Part shown: one piece after another, positions 1 to 7,257 of the stretch
How the letters are laid out: each line of letters begins with the position of its first letter
Numbering within the stretch: the stretch's first letter is position 1
Origin: JAQXGO01 sp045592445
GTDB taxonomy: Bacteria; Bacillota; Clostridia; UMGS1883; UMGS1540
Direction of reading: 5' to 3'
Assembly: GCA_045592445.1 (NCBI GenBank)
Contig: JAZNUV010000030.1
Location: 1-9,516, forward strand
DNA length: 9,516 nucleotides
Notes under the pieces: generated by a model
Seen by the model: only the letters and a program-made list of their open reading frames with translations
Database searches by the model: none
What the model was told of the DNA's origin: nothing
Position numbers and translations under genes: made by a program

Positions 1-1043
1 TCGTCTCCTACCTTGACAACATCTTCAGGCTTGGAGTCAGGACCGGCAGCAACCTCACTGGCATCGATAACACCGTCTGATTTATAGCCGAGGTCAACAT
101 AAATCTCTGTGGGCGTAATTCCAATTACTTTTCCCTTGACAATGTCACCCGTCGATAAAGTTACCAGTGAATTTTTAAGTTCCTCCTCAAAGCTGACATC
201 CCCTTTTTGAATGTTCTCTTCCATCGTGTACAAAACCTCCTTAATTATCCAGTACGGTGCAGATGCACCGGCTGTCACACCAATATTGCCGGAAAGTGTG
301 AGATTCAGACTTGTAAGCTCTGCCGCATCCTCTACGTGATATACCCTTTCGCAGTGGGAACGACATATTTCACAAAGCCGCGCAGTGTTCGCACTATGCT
401 TATCGCCAATGACAATCATCACGTCTGCGTTCGCTGCAATTTGCTCTGCCTCTTTCTGGCGCTCATTGGTAGCATTACATATTGTATCAAAAAAGCATGG
501 GTCTTTGCAAGTGTTTTTTATAAGATTTATAAGTTTTCTCCATTTTTTTCTTTCAAATGTTGTTTGTGCGACAACGCTAACATGCTCCAAACCCTTAATT
601 TTACTGTAAACTTCGGCTTCTGTGTTTACTACAATTGCCTGAGACCGACAACGTCCGTTTATGCCTAAAACTTCAGGATGTGTTGCGTCTCCGATGATAA
701 TGACCTGCCTATCCTTCTCCATTTCTGCTTCTACAATCGTGTGAATCCGTTTTACAAAAGGGCAAGTGGCATCAATCATACTGCCACAACAATTTCTGAA
801 GGATGTTTCCGTTTCTTCCGTAACACCATGACTGCGTATAATAACTGTATCTTCTTTATTCACCTCGTCAGGGGTTTCTACAACATGTACGCCACATTCA
901 CAAAGCCGCCGTACCTCGCGGCGATTATGGATAAGCGGGCCTATTGTTTTCACACATTTTCCTTCTTGTGCCGCTTCTTCCGCAATGCGAATAGCACGGT
1001 CAACCCCAAAACAAAAGCCTGCTGTTTTGGCGAGTGTAATCAT
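1..1043 (-). CDS. ispH: IspH (HMBPP reductase) fused to ribosomal protein S1, 3' end cut by window
   Basis: The N-terminal ~270 residues are 4-hydroxy-3-methylbut-2-enyl diphosphate reductase, the last MEP-pathway enzyme, which uses a [4Fe-4S] cluster to make IPP and DMAPP. Visible are the three cluster cysteines (Cys11 in GFCFGV, Cys94 in DATCPFVK, Cys189 in DTICNAT), the substrate-site His39 and His122, the HPEV glutamate (Glu124), the TT pair near 161-162 and the HSANTARL motif near 215. From Met274 the frame continues into an S1 leader and the first S1 RNA-binding domain (about 297-347, TGDIVKGKVIG then YVDLGYKSDG), so the rest of S1 lies beyond base 1. This fusion is known from Clostridia. 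The ATG at 1043 overlaps the plsC stop as ATGA and has GGAG eight bases upstream, suggesting translational coupling. Fusion and frame are read directly; the number of S1 domains is not visible. Confidence 0.95.
   Translation of the reverse strand, partial: MITLAKTAGFCFGVDRAIRIAEEAAQEGKCVKTIGPLIHNRREVRRLCECGVHVVETPDEVNKEDTVIIRSHGVTEETETSFRNCCGSMIDATCPFVKRIHTIVEAEMEKDRQVIIIGDATHPEVLGINGRCRSQAIVVNTEAEVYSKIKGLEHVSVVAQTTFERKKWRKLINLIKNTCKDPCFFDTICNATNERQKEAEQIAANADVMIVIGDKHSANTARLCEICRSHCERVYHVEDAAELTSLNLTLSGNIGVTAGASAPYWIIKEVLYTMEENIQKGDVSFEEELKNSLVTLSTGDIVKGKVIGITPTEIYVDLGYKSDGVIDASEVAAGPDSKPEDVVKVGD
222..243 (-). promoter_or_regulatory. Internal Shine-Dalgarno and ATG at the IspH/S1 junction
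   Basis: On the minus strand TAAGGAGG (236-243) is a near-complete match to the 16S anti-Shine-Dalgarno sequence. It is followed 11 bases later by an in-frame ATG (222-224, codon 274 of the fusion) exactly where the S1 part begins (MEENIQKGD). The spacing is slightly long but usable. It may be the preserved ribosome binding site of an ancestral free-standing S1 gene, or it may still allow separate S1 synthesis. The motif is seen; its use is inferred. Confidence 0.5.
481..510 (-). promoter_or_regulatory. Possible promoter inside ispH, upstream of the S1 part
   Basis: The minus strand reads TTGCAA (505-510), an 18-base spacer and TACAAT (481-486), with a TG one base before the -10 (extended -10 form). 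Transcription would begin about 250 bases upstream of the internal S1 start. The -35 is imperfect and the region is AT-rich coding DNA, so chance is possible. Confidence 0.3.
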
Positions 1044-1633
1044 ATAGTATTCTCCATTCCTGCCAGAGTATAAATTTGCTGCATTAGCGCTTTTGTACCC
1101 TTTGTATAGGTATCCTCTGACATGCGTTGTCCTTTATACACCGACATATCCTGTGGCTTATCCATCACAAGATGTACTTTATGAAATGGACGGATTTTGC
1201 CACGAATTCCAATTGGAATAATCGGCACGCCCGTCATGGCAGCCAGACGAAACGCACCGGGTTTCGGATTCGGTTGCATCCCCTTCTTTATGCGTTGTCC
1301 TTCAGGAAAAATCACAAGCAGTTCATCCTGCCGAAGTAGTTTAATTGCCGTCTTTACAATTGCCAAATCATTGCTGCTGCGATTTACAGGGTAACAATTC
1401 AAGTGGCGAAATATCCATCCGAAAAGTTTGTTTTTAAAAAGCTCCTCTTTTGCAATAATAGCAAGCGGACGCCTTAGGATAACCGCAATGAAAATTGCAT
1501 CCCATGCCGACCGATGATTCGCACATAAAACAGCCCCGCCTGTTTTCGGTATGTTAGACGTACCTTCTGCCGAAAGAAAAAACAGAAATTTTGTCACAAT
1601 CTTCGCCAAAAATCTTGCAATCTTATAAAACAT
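1040..1633 (-). CDS. plsC: 1-acyl-sn-glycerol-3-phosphate acyltransferase (PlsC family)
   Basis: A 197-residue lysophosphatidic acid acyltransferase, which acylates position 2 of 1-acyl-glycerol-3-phosphate to give phosphatidic acid at the cytoplasmic membrane. The catalytic block I NHRSAWD has His40 and Asp45. Block III FPEGQR is at 109-114 and a block IV-like VPIIPIGI follows. The N-terminus (about 5-20) is hydrophobic with lysines, as expected for membrane association. The length is usual for short clostridial PlsC proteins. The ATG at 1633 lies one base after the cmk stop, with AAAGGAAAG upstream inside the end of cmk. The stop overlaps the ispH start. The order cmk-plsC-ispH/S1 fits Clostridia. 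The acyl donor (acyl-ACP or acyl-CoA) cannot be read from the sequence. Confidence 0.93.
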   Translation of the reverse strand: MFYKIARFLAKIVTKFLFFLSAEGTSNIPKTGGAVLCANHRSAWDAIFIAVILRRPLAIIAKEELFKNKLFGWIFRHLNCYPVNRSSNDLAIVKTAIKLLRQDELLVIFPEGQRIKKGMQPNPKPGAFRLAAMTGVPIIPIGIRGKIRPFHKVHLVMDKPQDMSVYKGQRMSEDTYTKGTKALMQQIYTLAGMENTI

Positions 1634-1634
1634 G

Positions 1635-2291
1635 TTACATCTTTCCTTTAATAATTGAAATCACTTTTTCAACTGATTCTTCAAACGTATAGTTTGTTGT
1701 ATCCAGGCGCACTGCGTCCTCTGCCTGTCGAAGCGGTGCAAATGCACGATTTGAATCATTTGCATCCCGATATTCGAGGTCCTTCAGTACTTCTTCACAG
1801 CTAATTGTCGCACCTTTTTCAAGCAGCTCTTTATACCGCCTTCTTGCACGTTCTTCAACTGAAGCTACAAGAAAAATTTTCACCTCCGCATCCGGGAGTA
1901 CATATGTTCCAATATCACGGCCATCCATAATTACATCGGTTGTTTCTGCCAGACGCCTTTGCAGTTCAACCAGTTTCAAGCGTACCGCAGGTCTTACTGC
2001 AACATTCGATGCGCCTACTGATACTTCGGGTGTGCGAATTTTATCTGATACATCTTCTCCGCATAGAAAGATTTTTTGCGTATTATTTTCATAAGTAATC
2101 GCAATTTCTATTTCCGGCAAAAGATTATCTACGTCATCTGATTTTGTATCTGCGCCATGTCGCATTGCATAAAGTGCGACAGCCCTGTACATAGCACCCG
2201 TGTCAATATAAATGAAACCCAGTTCCTTAGCTACTGCACGCGAAATTGTACTTTTGCCCGCACCGCCGGGCCCGTCAATTGCAACTTTCAT
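1635..2291 (-). CDS. cmk: Cytidylate kinase
   Basis: Cytidylate kinase phosphorylates CMP and dCMP to the diphosphates with ATP, recycling CMP released by RNA turnover and phospholipid synthesis. The P-loop GPGGAGKST is at residues 7-15, followed by the IDTGAMYRA nucleoside-binding segment, the DGRDIGT motif and the arginine-rich ARRRYKEL lid region. The length, 218 residues, is normal. I chose the ATG at 2291 because AAAGGA sits about 8 bases upstream. The ATG at 2297, two codons earlier, overlaps the cvpA stop as TAATG and could start instead by coupling, but the ribosome site would be too close. A longer frame open to 2474 would overlap cvpA by about 180 bases and its extra residues do not look like Cmk. 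The cmk-to-S1 linkage is also known from E. coli (cmk-rpsA). Confidence 0.95.
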   Translation of the reverse strand: MKVAIDGPGGAGKSTISRAVAKELGFIYIDTGAMYRAVALYAMRHGADTKSDDVDNLLPEIEIAITYENNTQKIFLCGEDVSDKIRTPEVSVGASNVAVRPAVRLKLVELQRRLAETTDVIMDGRDIGTYVLPDAEVKIFLVASVEERARRRYKELLEKGATISCEEVLKDLEYRDANDSNRAFAPLRQAEDAVRLDTTNYTFEESVEKVISIIKGKM

Positions 2292-2296
2292 ATCCA

Positions 2297-2893
2297 TTAT
2301 CCTTTCTTCATGAAAAAATTGAGTACAATATTGTTCGTAAACATCCCTCGTACCAAAACGGAGGACTCCATCTGTCCCGCTAAAAAGGCGTTTGTAGAGA
2401 AAAGCGACAATCCACCGCATATGCCTACTGCCAGATAAACAATAACCAGCGTGAAAATCAAGTTCCAAACACATCCCAAAATACCGTTTATCGGTTTGAT
2501 TAGCGGCAAATGAAAGACAGTTTTATCCAAAACAGAAATAACAAGTTTAATCGCTATGTATAAAACAATAACTATAAGCACAGAAAATATGCTTGATGCC
2601 ATGCGTTCGGCAATTTTTGAAACTTCTATCCCCCCCGCTGTCATAAAAGGCTGTATAAGCCCAAGCTTCCCACTTTGTACAGTTTGTTCAACCTTCTTTG
2701 TTAAAGCATCCAAAAGTCCCGTATAAAGCGGCGTATCCTTCAAAAGTGCAAGAACCTTATCGTCCAAAAACATTGTTAACCCAATTGAAAGAACAGAAGA
2801 AATCAGTCTTGTAATTGCACGAAAAAGTCCTGTCCGTTTTCCCAAAACCACAGAAATTACAAGAATCAAAATTGCAATACCATCTAAGATCAT
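2297..2893 (-). CDS. CvpA-family integral membrane protein
   Basis: This is a 198-residue hydrophobic protein of the CvpA (colicin V production) family. It shows an N-terminal membrane segment (about 2-18) followed by a short positive stretch (GKRTG), a second segment (about 26-43), then a soluble loop rich in helical charged residues (about 45-95). Two further membrane segments lie at about 100-122 and 133-160. The opening MILDGIAILILV with a GKRTG turn is typical of the family. CvpA proteins are linked to colicin V export and envelope stress in enteric bacteria; their molecular role in Bacillota is not settled. The ATG at 2893 has AAAGGAG seven bases upstream. The stop TAA shares its last base with a possible cmk ATG. 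Confidence 0.8.
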   Translation of the reverse strand: MILDGIAILILVISVVLGKRTGLFRAITRLISSVLSIGLTMFLDDKVLALLKDTPLYTGLLDALTKKVEQTVQSGKLGLIQPFMTAGGIEVSKIAERMASSIFSVLIVIVLYIAIKLVISVLDKTVFHLPLIKPINGILGCVWNLIFTLVIVYLAVGICGGLSLFSTNAFLAGQMESSVLVRGMFTNNIVLNFFMKKG

Positions 2894-2906
2894 CGTGAAA
2901 CTCCTT

Positions 2907-4010
2907 TTATAAAATATACATGCCTGCGCTTATACCCGAAATGATAAACACACGATTTCGGCTACCGCATAAAAAAACTTCCTGCGTTGCAATCTCTAAT
3001 GTGTTTTCAGATTTTACTCTACCCGCACTGTCTACAACTGTCAGACCCTCCGTTGTGTTCACTGCTACATACTTCCCATAACTATCCATGCATGTAATCG
3101 TTCCTTTTGCCTGATAACTTCCCTTTAACTTGCCATTCGTATCATACATTTCAGCTATGTTACCATTGATACTGCTGTTTCCTGAAAGTCCGAGTGCCAA
3201 AACACCGTCGCTGTAAAAACTATATGCTTGCAAATCTCTCCCCGCATAATCAATGACAAATTTTTTCGTTCCGTCCTCTTTAAAACAATGCACGCTTTCA
3301 TCCCCGATTACCATAAGCTCGCGCCCGCAGAAAATCAGTTCAATCGCAAGGTTTTCATCGTTAATCGCAAGTGCTTTCGGTGTTGTATCGTTTATTTTAA
3401 ATAAAAATACTGTACAAAGCTTACTTAATTCCTCTGTGTTTACAACAGCAACTGCTAATTGTTTTCCATCCTCCGAAACGGCAGCAGATAAAATATTTTG
3501 TTCAGCAGAGTGCCATGTATAAATTTCTTTTCCGGCAGAATTGAATAAACGCACGCATCCTTTATAACCTCTCTCTTCCGTAACAAGCAAAAAATTACCT
3601 TTTGCGTTAACATCGACAGATAAAATCGAATCCTTTGTTTCAATACGTCGTTTTTCCTTTCCGTCAGCTAATAAGATAGCTGATTTACCGCCTCTGTCTG
3701 CCGCCAAAACAAAACTGCCGTTCGCAGACAAAATCGGGTTGGTGGCCGGAAATTCCTTTTCCCATGCCTTTCGTCCGGCATTTGTAATTGCCAAAATCCC
3801 TTCTTTTCCAAAAATTGCGACGCCGCCATCATATTTGCGGATGGCATAACCAAATGAGGTATCTATTTCTATGCGCGTACCATATGCACCATCACGAAAA
3901 ACGGCCGTTAAAACAGGTTTCCCGCCGCCAAAATATAATATAACAGTCAATATCAGTAAGATAACCATACTTCCAAGTGCAATCAATCGCCGCAACCTTT
4001 TGTTTATCAT
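2907..4010 (-). CDS. Membrane-anchored beta-propeller-like protein (DUF5711-like)
   Basis: A 367-residue protein with a positively charged N-terminus (NKRLRR) and one membrane segment (about 9-28), which predicts an external or cell-wall-facing body. The body is a run of repeated beta-type units: phrases such as GGVAIFGKEGILAITNAGRKAWEKEF and later DGTKKFVID, NGKLKGSYQ and DSAGRVKSE recur at roughly 40-residue spacing, as in WD40/PQQ-type propellers. I recognise it as DUF5711-like, from memory of clostridial proteins placed next to cvpA; no biochemical function is known to me. The start at 4010 is chosen because AAAGGAG lies just upstream within the end of truA, one base separating stop and start. 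A longer in-frame opening to 4058 would overlap truA. Sensor, scaffold or protein-assembly roles are possible but not shown. Confidence 0.72.
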   Translation of the reverse strand: MINKRLRRLIALGSMVILLILTVILYFGGGKPVLTAVFRDGAYGTRIEIDTSFGYAIRKYDGGVAIFGKEGILAITNAGRKAWEKEFPATNPILSANGSFVLAADRGGKSAILLADGKEKRRIETKDSILSVDVNAKGNFLLVTEERGYKGCVRLFNSAGKEIYTWHSAEQNILSAAVSEDGKQLAVAVVNTEELSKLCTVFLFKINDTTPKALAINDENLAIELIFCGRELMVIGDESVHCFKEDGTKKFVIDYAGRDLQAYSFYSDGVLALGLSGNSSINGNIAEMYDTNGKLKGSYQAKGTITCMDSYGKYVAVNTTEGLTVVDSAGRVKSENTLEIATQEVFLCGSRNRVFIISGISAGMYIL

Positions 4011-4011
4011 G

Positions 4012-4782
4012 TTATTTCTCCTTTGATACAGAACCAATCGTAATATGCGGATACACAATCTCAGATAACCGAAGACCTTGTGGCGGTGCCGTCATCCCCG
4101 CGCGACGCCTATCACCACTTTCAATAATAGAAGGAATATCTTCAGGTTCAAAACGTCCGTTCCCTACGCAAACCAGCGTTCCAACAATAATTCGAACCAT
4201 ATTATATAAAAATCCGTTTGCAGTAATTACCACACGTAATACTCCGTCTTTATCCTCTATCTCTAATCGTCGAACATCTCGTATTGTTGTCTTTGCACTG
4301 CCGCCCGCCGCCATGAAAGCTGAAAAATCATGTGTGCCTAAAAGATAGGACGCGGCTTCACGCATTTTATCCACCGAAAGTTTTCGCGGATAAAACCATG
4401 TATACGCACGACGAAATACATCCATGTATTGTTTATTGACAATCGTATATACATACGTTTTTTCCACAGCAGAGAAAATAGGATGAAATCCTTCTCCCGC
4501 CTCCCATGCATGTATAACGCGAATATCATCAGGTAAAGCACTGTTTAAAGCCTTCGGAAAAAGTGGTGCAGGGATTCGACATGTTGTATCAAACATAGCA
4601 ACATAATTCTCTGCATGCACACCTGCGTCCGTTCGGCTGCAACCCAGAACAGCTGCATGCTCTCCCGTTATAGAAAAAACTGCATCCTCAAGCTGTGACT
4701 GAATGGTAATTCCGTTTTTCTGACGCTGAAAGCCATGGTACCGCGCCCCATCAAACATTAAATGCAACACAATATTTCTCAT
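4012..4782 (-). CDS. truA: tRNA pseudouridine(38-40) synthase TruA
   Basis: TruA converts uridines 38, 39 and 40 in the anticodon arm of many tRNAs to pseudouridine. The protein is 256 residues, normal for the family. The catalytic aspartate is Asp52 in GCSRTDAGVHA; the N-terminal FDGARYHGFQRQ strand, the GTHDFSAF segment and the C-terminal NGFLYNMVRIIVG segment are all family hallmarks. The ATG at 4782 overlaps the ecfT stop in ATGA and has GAGG eight bases upstream. An open frame reaching 4911 would overlap ecfT by over 100 bases and was rejected. truA following ecfA1-ecfA2-ecfT is a conserved Bacillota arrangement. Confidence 0.96.
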   Translation of the reverse strand: MRNIVLHLMFDGARYHGFQRQKNGITIQSQLEDAVFSITGEHAAVLGCSRTDAGVHAENYVAMFDTTCRIPAPLFPKALNSALPDDIRVIHAWEAGEGFHPIFSAVEKTYVYTIVNKQYMDVFRRAYTWFYPRKLSVDKMREAASYLLGTHDFSAFMAAGGSAKTTIRDVRRLEIEDKDGVLRVVITANGFLYNMVRIIVGTLVCVGNGRFEPEDIPSIIESGDRRRAGMTAPPQGLRLSEIVYPHITIGSVSKEK

Positions 4783-5582
4783 AGATATATCCTCGTTAAA
4801 ACCACAACACCAAAAAGTAAAAACGCAATCGGAATGGAATATATATCTACACGTGAAATTCGTAATATGTGCAGACGCGTTCGACCTTTTCCGCCGTGAT
4901 AGCACCTGCATTCCATCGCAGTTGCCAGTTCATCTGCACGACGAAAAGCACTAATGAAAAGCGGAATCAAAAGTGGTATCATCGCCTTCACCCGACGAAG
5001 TAAATGTCCGCTTGTAAAATCCGCGCCACGCGCTGTTTGTGCCTTCATGATTTTATCGGTTTCTTCCAAAATCGTCGGAATAAACCGTATCGCAATTGTC
5101 ATCATCATTGCAATCTCGTGCGACGGAACGCCAATTTTTGAAAAAGGTGATAAAAGGCTTTCAATGCCATCAGTCAAAACAATTGGTGAAGTTGTATATG
5201 TTAGCATGGACGATCCAAAAACAAGGAAAATCAAACGTAATGCCATAAGTCCTGCCGACCAAATGCCCTCTTTTGTTGCACTCAGAAACCAAAATTTAAA
5301 TAAAACCGTTTCTCCGCCGGATAAAAAAATATTTAAAAGAACTGTAAACAAAAGTAAAAACAAAAGCGGCCTTAACCCCATGCATACATACCGCGGACGG
5401 ATCCCCGAAATTGCAATGATACTCATAATGAATATAGCATAAAAAAGAAATCCCATATAGTTATCGATGCAAAAAAGTAATATAATATAAAAAATCGTCC
5501 ATAGTATTTTTACACGTGGGTCCATACGGTGTAACGGCGAATTGCCGGGGAAATATTGCCCAAGCGTAATATCTCTCAGCAT
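4779..5582 (-). CDS. ecfT: ECF transporter transmembrane component EcfT
   Basis: EcfT is the membrane scaffold of group II energy-coupling-factor transporters; it joins the two EcfA ATPases to exchangeable S-components that bind vitamins or metals. The protein is 267 residues, with hydrophobic segments at about 27-60, 70-88, 108-130, 155-170 and 247-264. The opening GQYFPGNSPLHRMDPRVKI is typical. Of the two cytoplasmic coupling motifs, the first is intact (ARG, 184-186). The second, usually ARG or ARC before a YxGG segment, reads CRC (225-227) in AMECRCYHGGKGRT. The ATG at 5582 has GGGAGG seven bases upstream and overlaps the ecfA2 stop by 7 bases; a TTG five codons earlier is less likely. 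No S-component gene is in the window, so the substrate is unknown. Confidence 0.94.
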   Translation of the reverse strand: MLRDITLGQYFPGNSPLHRMDPRVKILWTIFYIILLFCIDNYMGFLFYAIFIMSIIAISGIRPRYVCMGLRPLLFLLLFTVLLNIFLSGGETVLFKFWFLSATKEGIWSAGLMALRLIFLVFGSSMLTYTTSPIVLTDGIESLLSPFSKIGVPSHEIAMMMTIAIRFIPTILEETDKIMKAQTARGADFTSGHLLRRVKAMIPLLIPLFISAFRRADELATAMECRCYHGGKGRTRLHILRISRVDIYSIPIAFLLFGVVVLTRIYL

Positions 5583-6430
5583 TTTTCTGCCTCCCAACGC
5601 TTTAAAATGGCGTTTTTAGCCGCCTCAACGGTATAAATTCCTTTGTCAAATTTCAATCCATATTCTCCGAGTGCAGCCATCACATGTGTAATCTCCGGTA
5701 CATCCAGTCCCATCTCATAGAGAAAATCACTGTTTTCAAAGATTTCATCTGTTCCTTTGTCCATTACCAATTTACCCTGTTGCATCACGAAGATACGATC
5801 GGAAATTCTCGCAATATCCTCCATGCTGTGCGTCACCCAAAGTATAGTTTTATGTTCTTTTTTTTGTAAGGATACAATACGCTCAATAATGTCATCTCTG
5901 CCAACCGGATCAAGCCCTGCCGTTGGTTCATCAAAAATTAGAATTTCGGGTTCCATTGCTAAAACGCCTGCAATAGCCGCACGCCTTTTTTGTCCGCCGG
6001 ATAACGAAAACGGAGACTGCTGCAGAATCGAAGTCTTCAGTCCAACGGCTTCTGCTGCCATTATAGCTCTTTCTTTAGCCTCTGCCTCAGAAAACCCCAT
6101 ATTTCTCGGCCCAAATAAAATATCTTCTAAAACCGTTTCGCCGAAAAGTTGATATTCGGGGTACTGAAAAACAACCCCGACTTTTCTTCGATATGCACTG
6201 CTATGTGTTTTTTTATCCGATATATTCACGCCATCAATATATACTGCGCCCGACGTCGGTTCCAAAAGACCTGCCAAAAGTTGCATAAGCGTTGTTTTCC
6301 CCGAACCGGTATGCCCGATAACACCGCAAAAAGTCCCCTTTTCTATATGAAAACAGACATCACAAACAGCGGCCTTTTCAAAAGCACCGCCAGGTGTGTA
6401 AGTATATGAGAGTGATTCTGCTTTTATCAC
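5576..6430 (-). CDS. ecfA2: ECF transporter ATPase EcfA2
   Basis: Second ATP-binding subunit of the ECF energising module. With the GTG start the protein has 284 residues. It shows Walker A GHTGSGKTT (39-47), the Q-loop FQYPEYQLF (Gln89), signature LSGGQKRR (143-150), Walker B ILIFDEP (163-169) and the switch histidine His201. The C-terminal extension after about 215 is typical of EcfA proteins. The GTG at 6430 is preferred because it overlaps the ecfA1 stop as GTGA, has AGGAAAG just upstream and puts the first strand (IKAESLSYTY) at the N-terminus. An ATG at 6460 would add ten residues and deepen the overlap. The FQYPEYQLF sequence is characteristic of EcfA2 rather than EcfA1. Confidence 0.94.
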   Translation of the reverse strand: MIKAESLSYTYTPGGAFEKAAVCDVCFHIEKGTFCGVIGHTGSGKTTLMQLLAGLLEPTSGAVYIDGVNISDKKTHSSAYRRKVGVVFQYPEYQLFGETVLEDILFGPRNMGFSEAEAKERAIMAAEAVGLKTSILQQSPFSLSGGQKRRAAIAGVLAMEPEILIFDEPTAGLDPVGRDDIIERIVSLQKKEHKTILWVTHSMEDIARISDRIFVMQQGKLVMDKGTDEIFENSDFLYEMGLDVPEITHVMAALGEYGLKFDKGIYTVEAAKNAILKRWEAEKC

Positions 6431-7257
6431 GGTTTCTTTCCTTCCTGTAACGCTGCGCAAATTGCCTGCGCCGCCGTATCTATATTTAGAACATTCGTCG
6501 GAAGTGTCATACCCGCTTCACAAAGCTTGTACATAAGCTCTGTCACCTGCGGAACTTCCAATCCATATTTTTTTAACATTTCCCGTTCTGTCAAAACCGC
6601 CCCAGGTGTGCCTTCCATGCAGATCGAACCATTTTCCATCACAATAACACGGTCAGCATTTACTGCTTCACGCATAAAGTGCGTAATTAAAATAATTGTC
6701 ATCCCGGTTGTTTTTCGTAATTCAGATATGGTTGCCATAACTTCTCTCCGACCTTCGGGATCCAGCATTGCGGTCGGCTCATCTAAAACAATGCAAGATG
6801 GTTGCATGGCTAAAATACCGGCAATGGCAACGCGTTGTTTTTGCCCGCCTGACAAAAGATGTGGTGCATGCTTTCTGTATGCATACATATTGACAGCCCT
6901 AAGTGCTTTGTCAACACGCACGCGAATTTCAGGGGACGGAATCCCCAGATTTTCGGGGCCAAACGCAACATCTTCTTCTACAATGGTTGCGACTATCTGA
7001 TTATGCGGGTTCTGGAATACCATCCCAACATGTCTGCGGATTGTATTCGTATCTTCTTTTGTGTCCATACCCATTACAGTTACAGTACCTTCAGTCGGCA
7101 ATAAAATCCCATTCAGGAGCTTTGCAAGTGTTGACTTGCCTGACCCATTATGCCCCAATATAGCAACAAATTCTCCGCGTTTAATATCTAAGTTAATATT
7201 TTGAATCACTGCCGCACTGTCTCCGTATGCATATGAAACATTTTTAAGACTTAGCAT
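6427..7257 (-). CDS. ecfA1: ECF transporter ATPase EcfA1
   Basis: First ATP-binding subunit of the ECF energising module, which pairs with EcfA2 and powers uptake through EcfT and S-components. It has 276 residues. Walker A GHNGSGKST is at 35-43, the Q-loop FQNPHNQIV at 81-89 (Gln82), the signature LSGGQKQR at 135-142, Walker B CIVLDEP at 155-161 and the switch histidine at 193. FQNPHNQIV is the EcfA1-type Q-loop. The ATG at 7257 follows the methyltransferase stop with no gap, and a GAGGTGG stretch in the end of the upstream gene probably serves as ribosome site. Confidence 0.95.
   Translation of the reverse strand: MLSLKNVSYAYGDSAAVIQNINLDIKRGEFVAILGHNGSGKSTLAKLLNGILLPTEGTVTVMGMDTKEDTNTIRRHVGMVFQNPHNQIVATIVEEDVAFGPENLGIPSPEIRVRVDKALRAVNMYAYRKHAPHLLSGGQKQRVAIAGILAMQPSCIVLDEPTAMLDPEGRREVMATISELRKTTGMTIILITHFMREAVNADRVIVMENGSICMEGTPGAVLTEREMLKKYGLEVPQVTELMYKLCEAGMTLPTNVLNIDTAAQAICAALQEGKKP

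Noticed and set aside
207..1073. Plus-strand open frames opposite ispH
   Set aside because: They are cysteine- and phenylalanine-rich shadows of the ispH frame with no ribosome site or family resemblance.
2292..2474. Extended N-terminus of cmk opening at 2474
   Set aside because: The added residues overlap cvpA by about 180 bases, do not resemble Cmk, and a good ribosome site precedes the ATG at 2291.
4011..4058. Extended N-terminus of the DUF5711-like gene opening at 4058
   Set aside because: It overlaps truA, while the ATG at 4010 has AAAGGAG directly upstream and begins a normal membrane anchor.
4783..4911. Extended N-terminus of truA opening at 4911
   Set aside because: It would overlap ecfT deeply; the ATG at 4782 has a ribosome site and gives the normal TruA length.
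5583..5597. TTG start five codons upstream for ecfT
   Set aside because: The ATG at 5582 has GGGAGG at ideal spacing, and the TTG overlaps that ribosome site.
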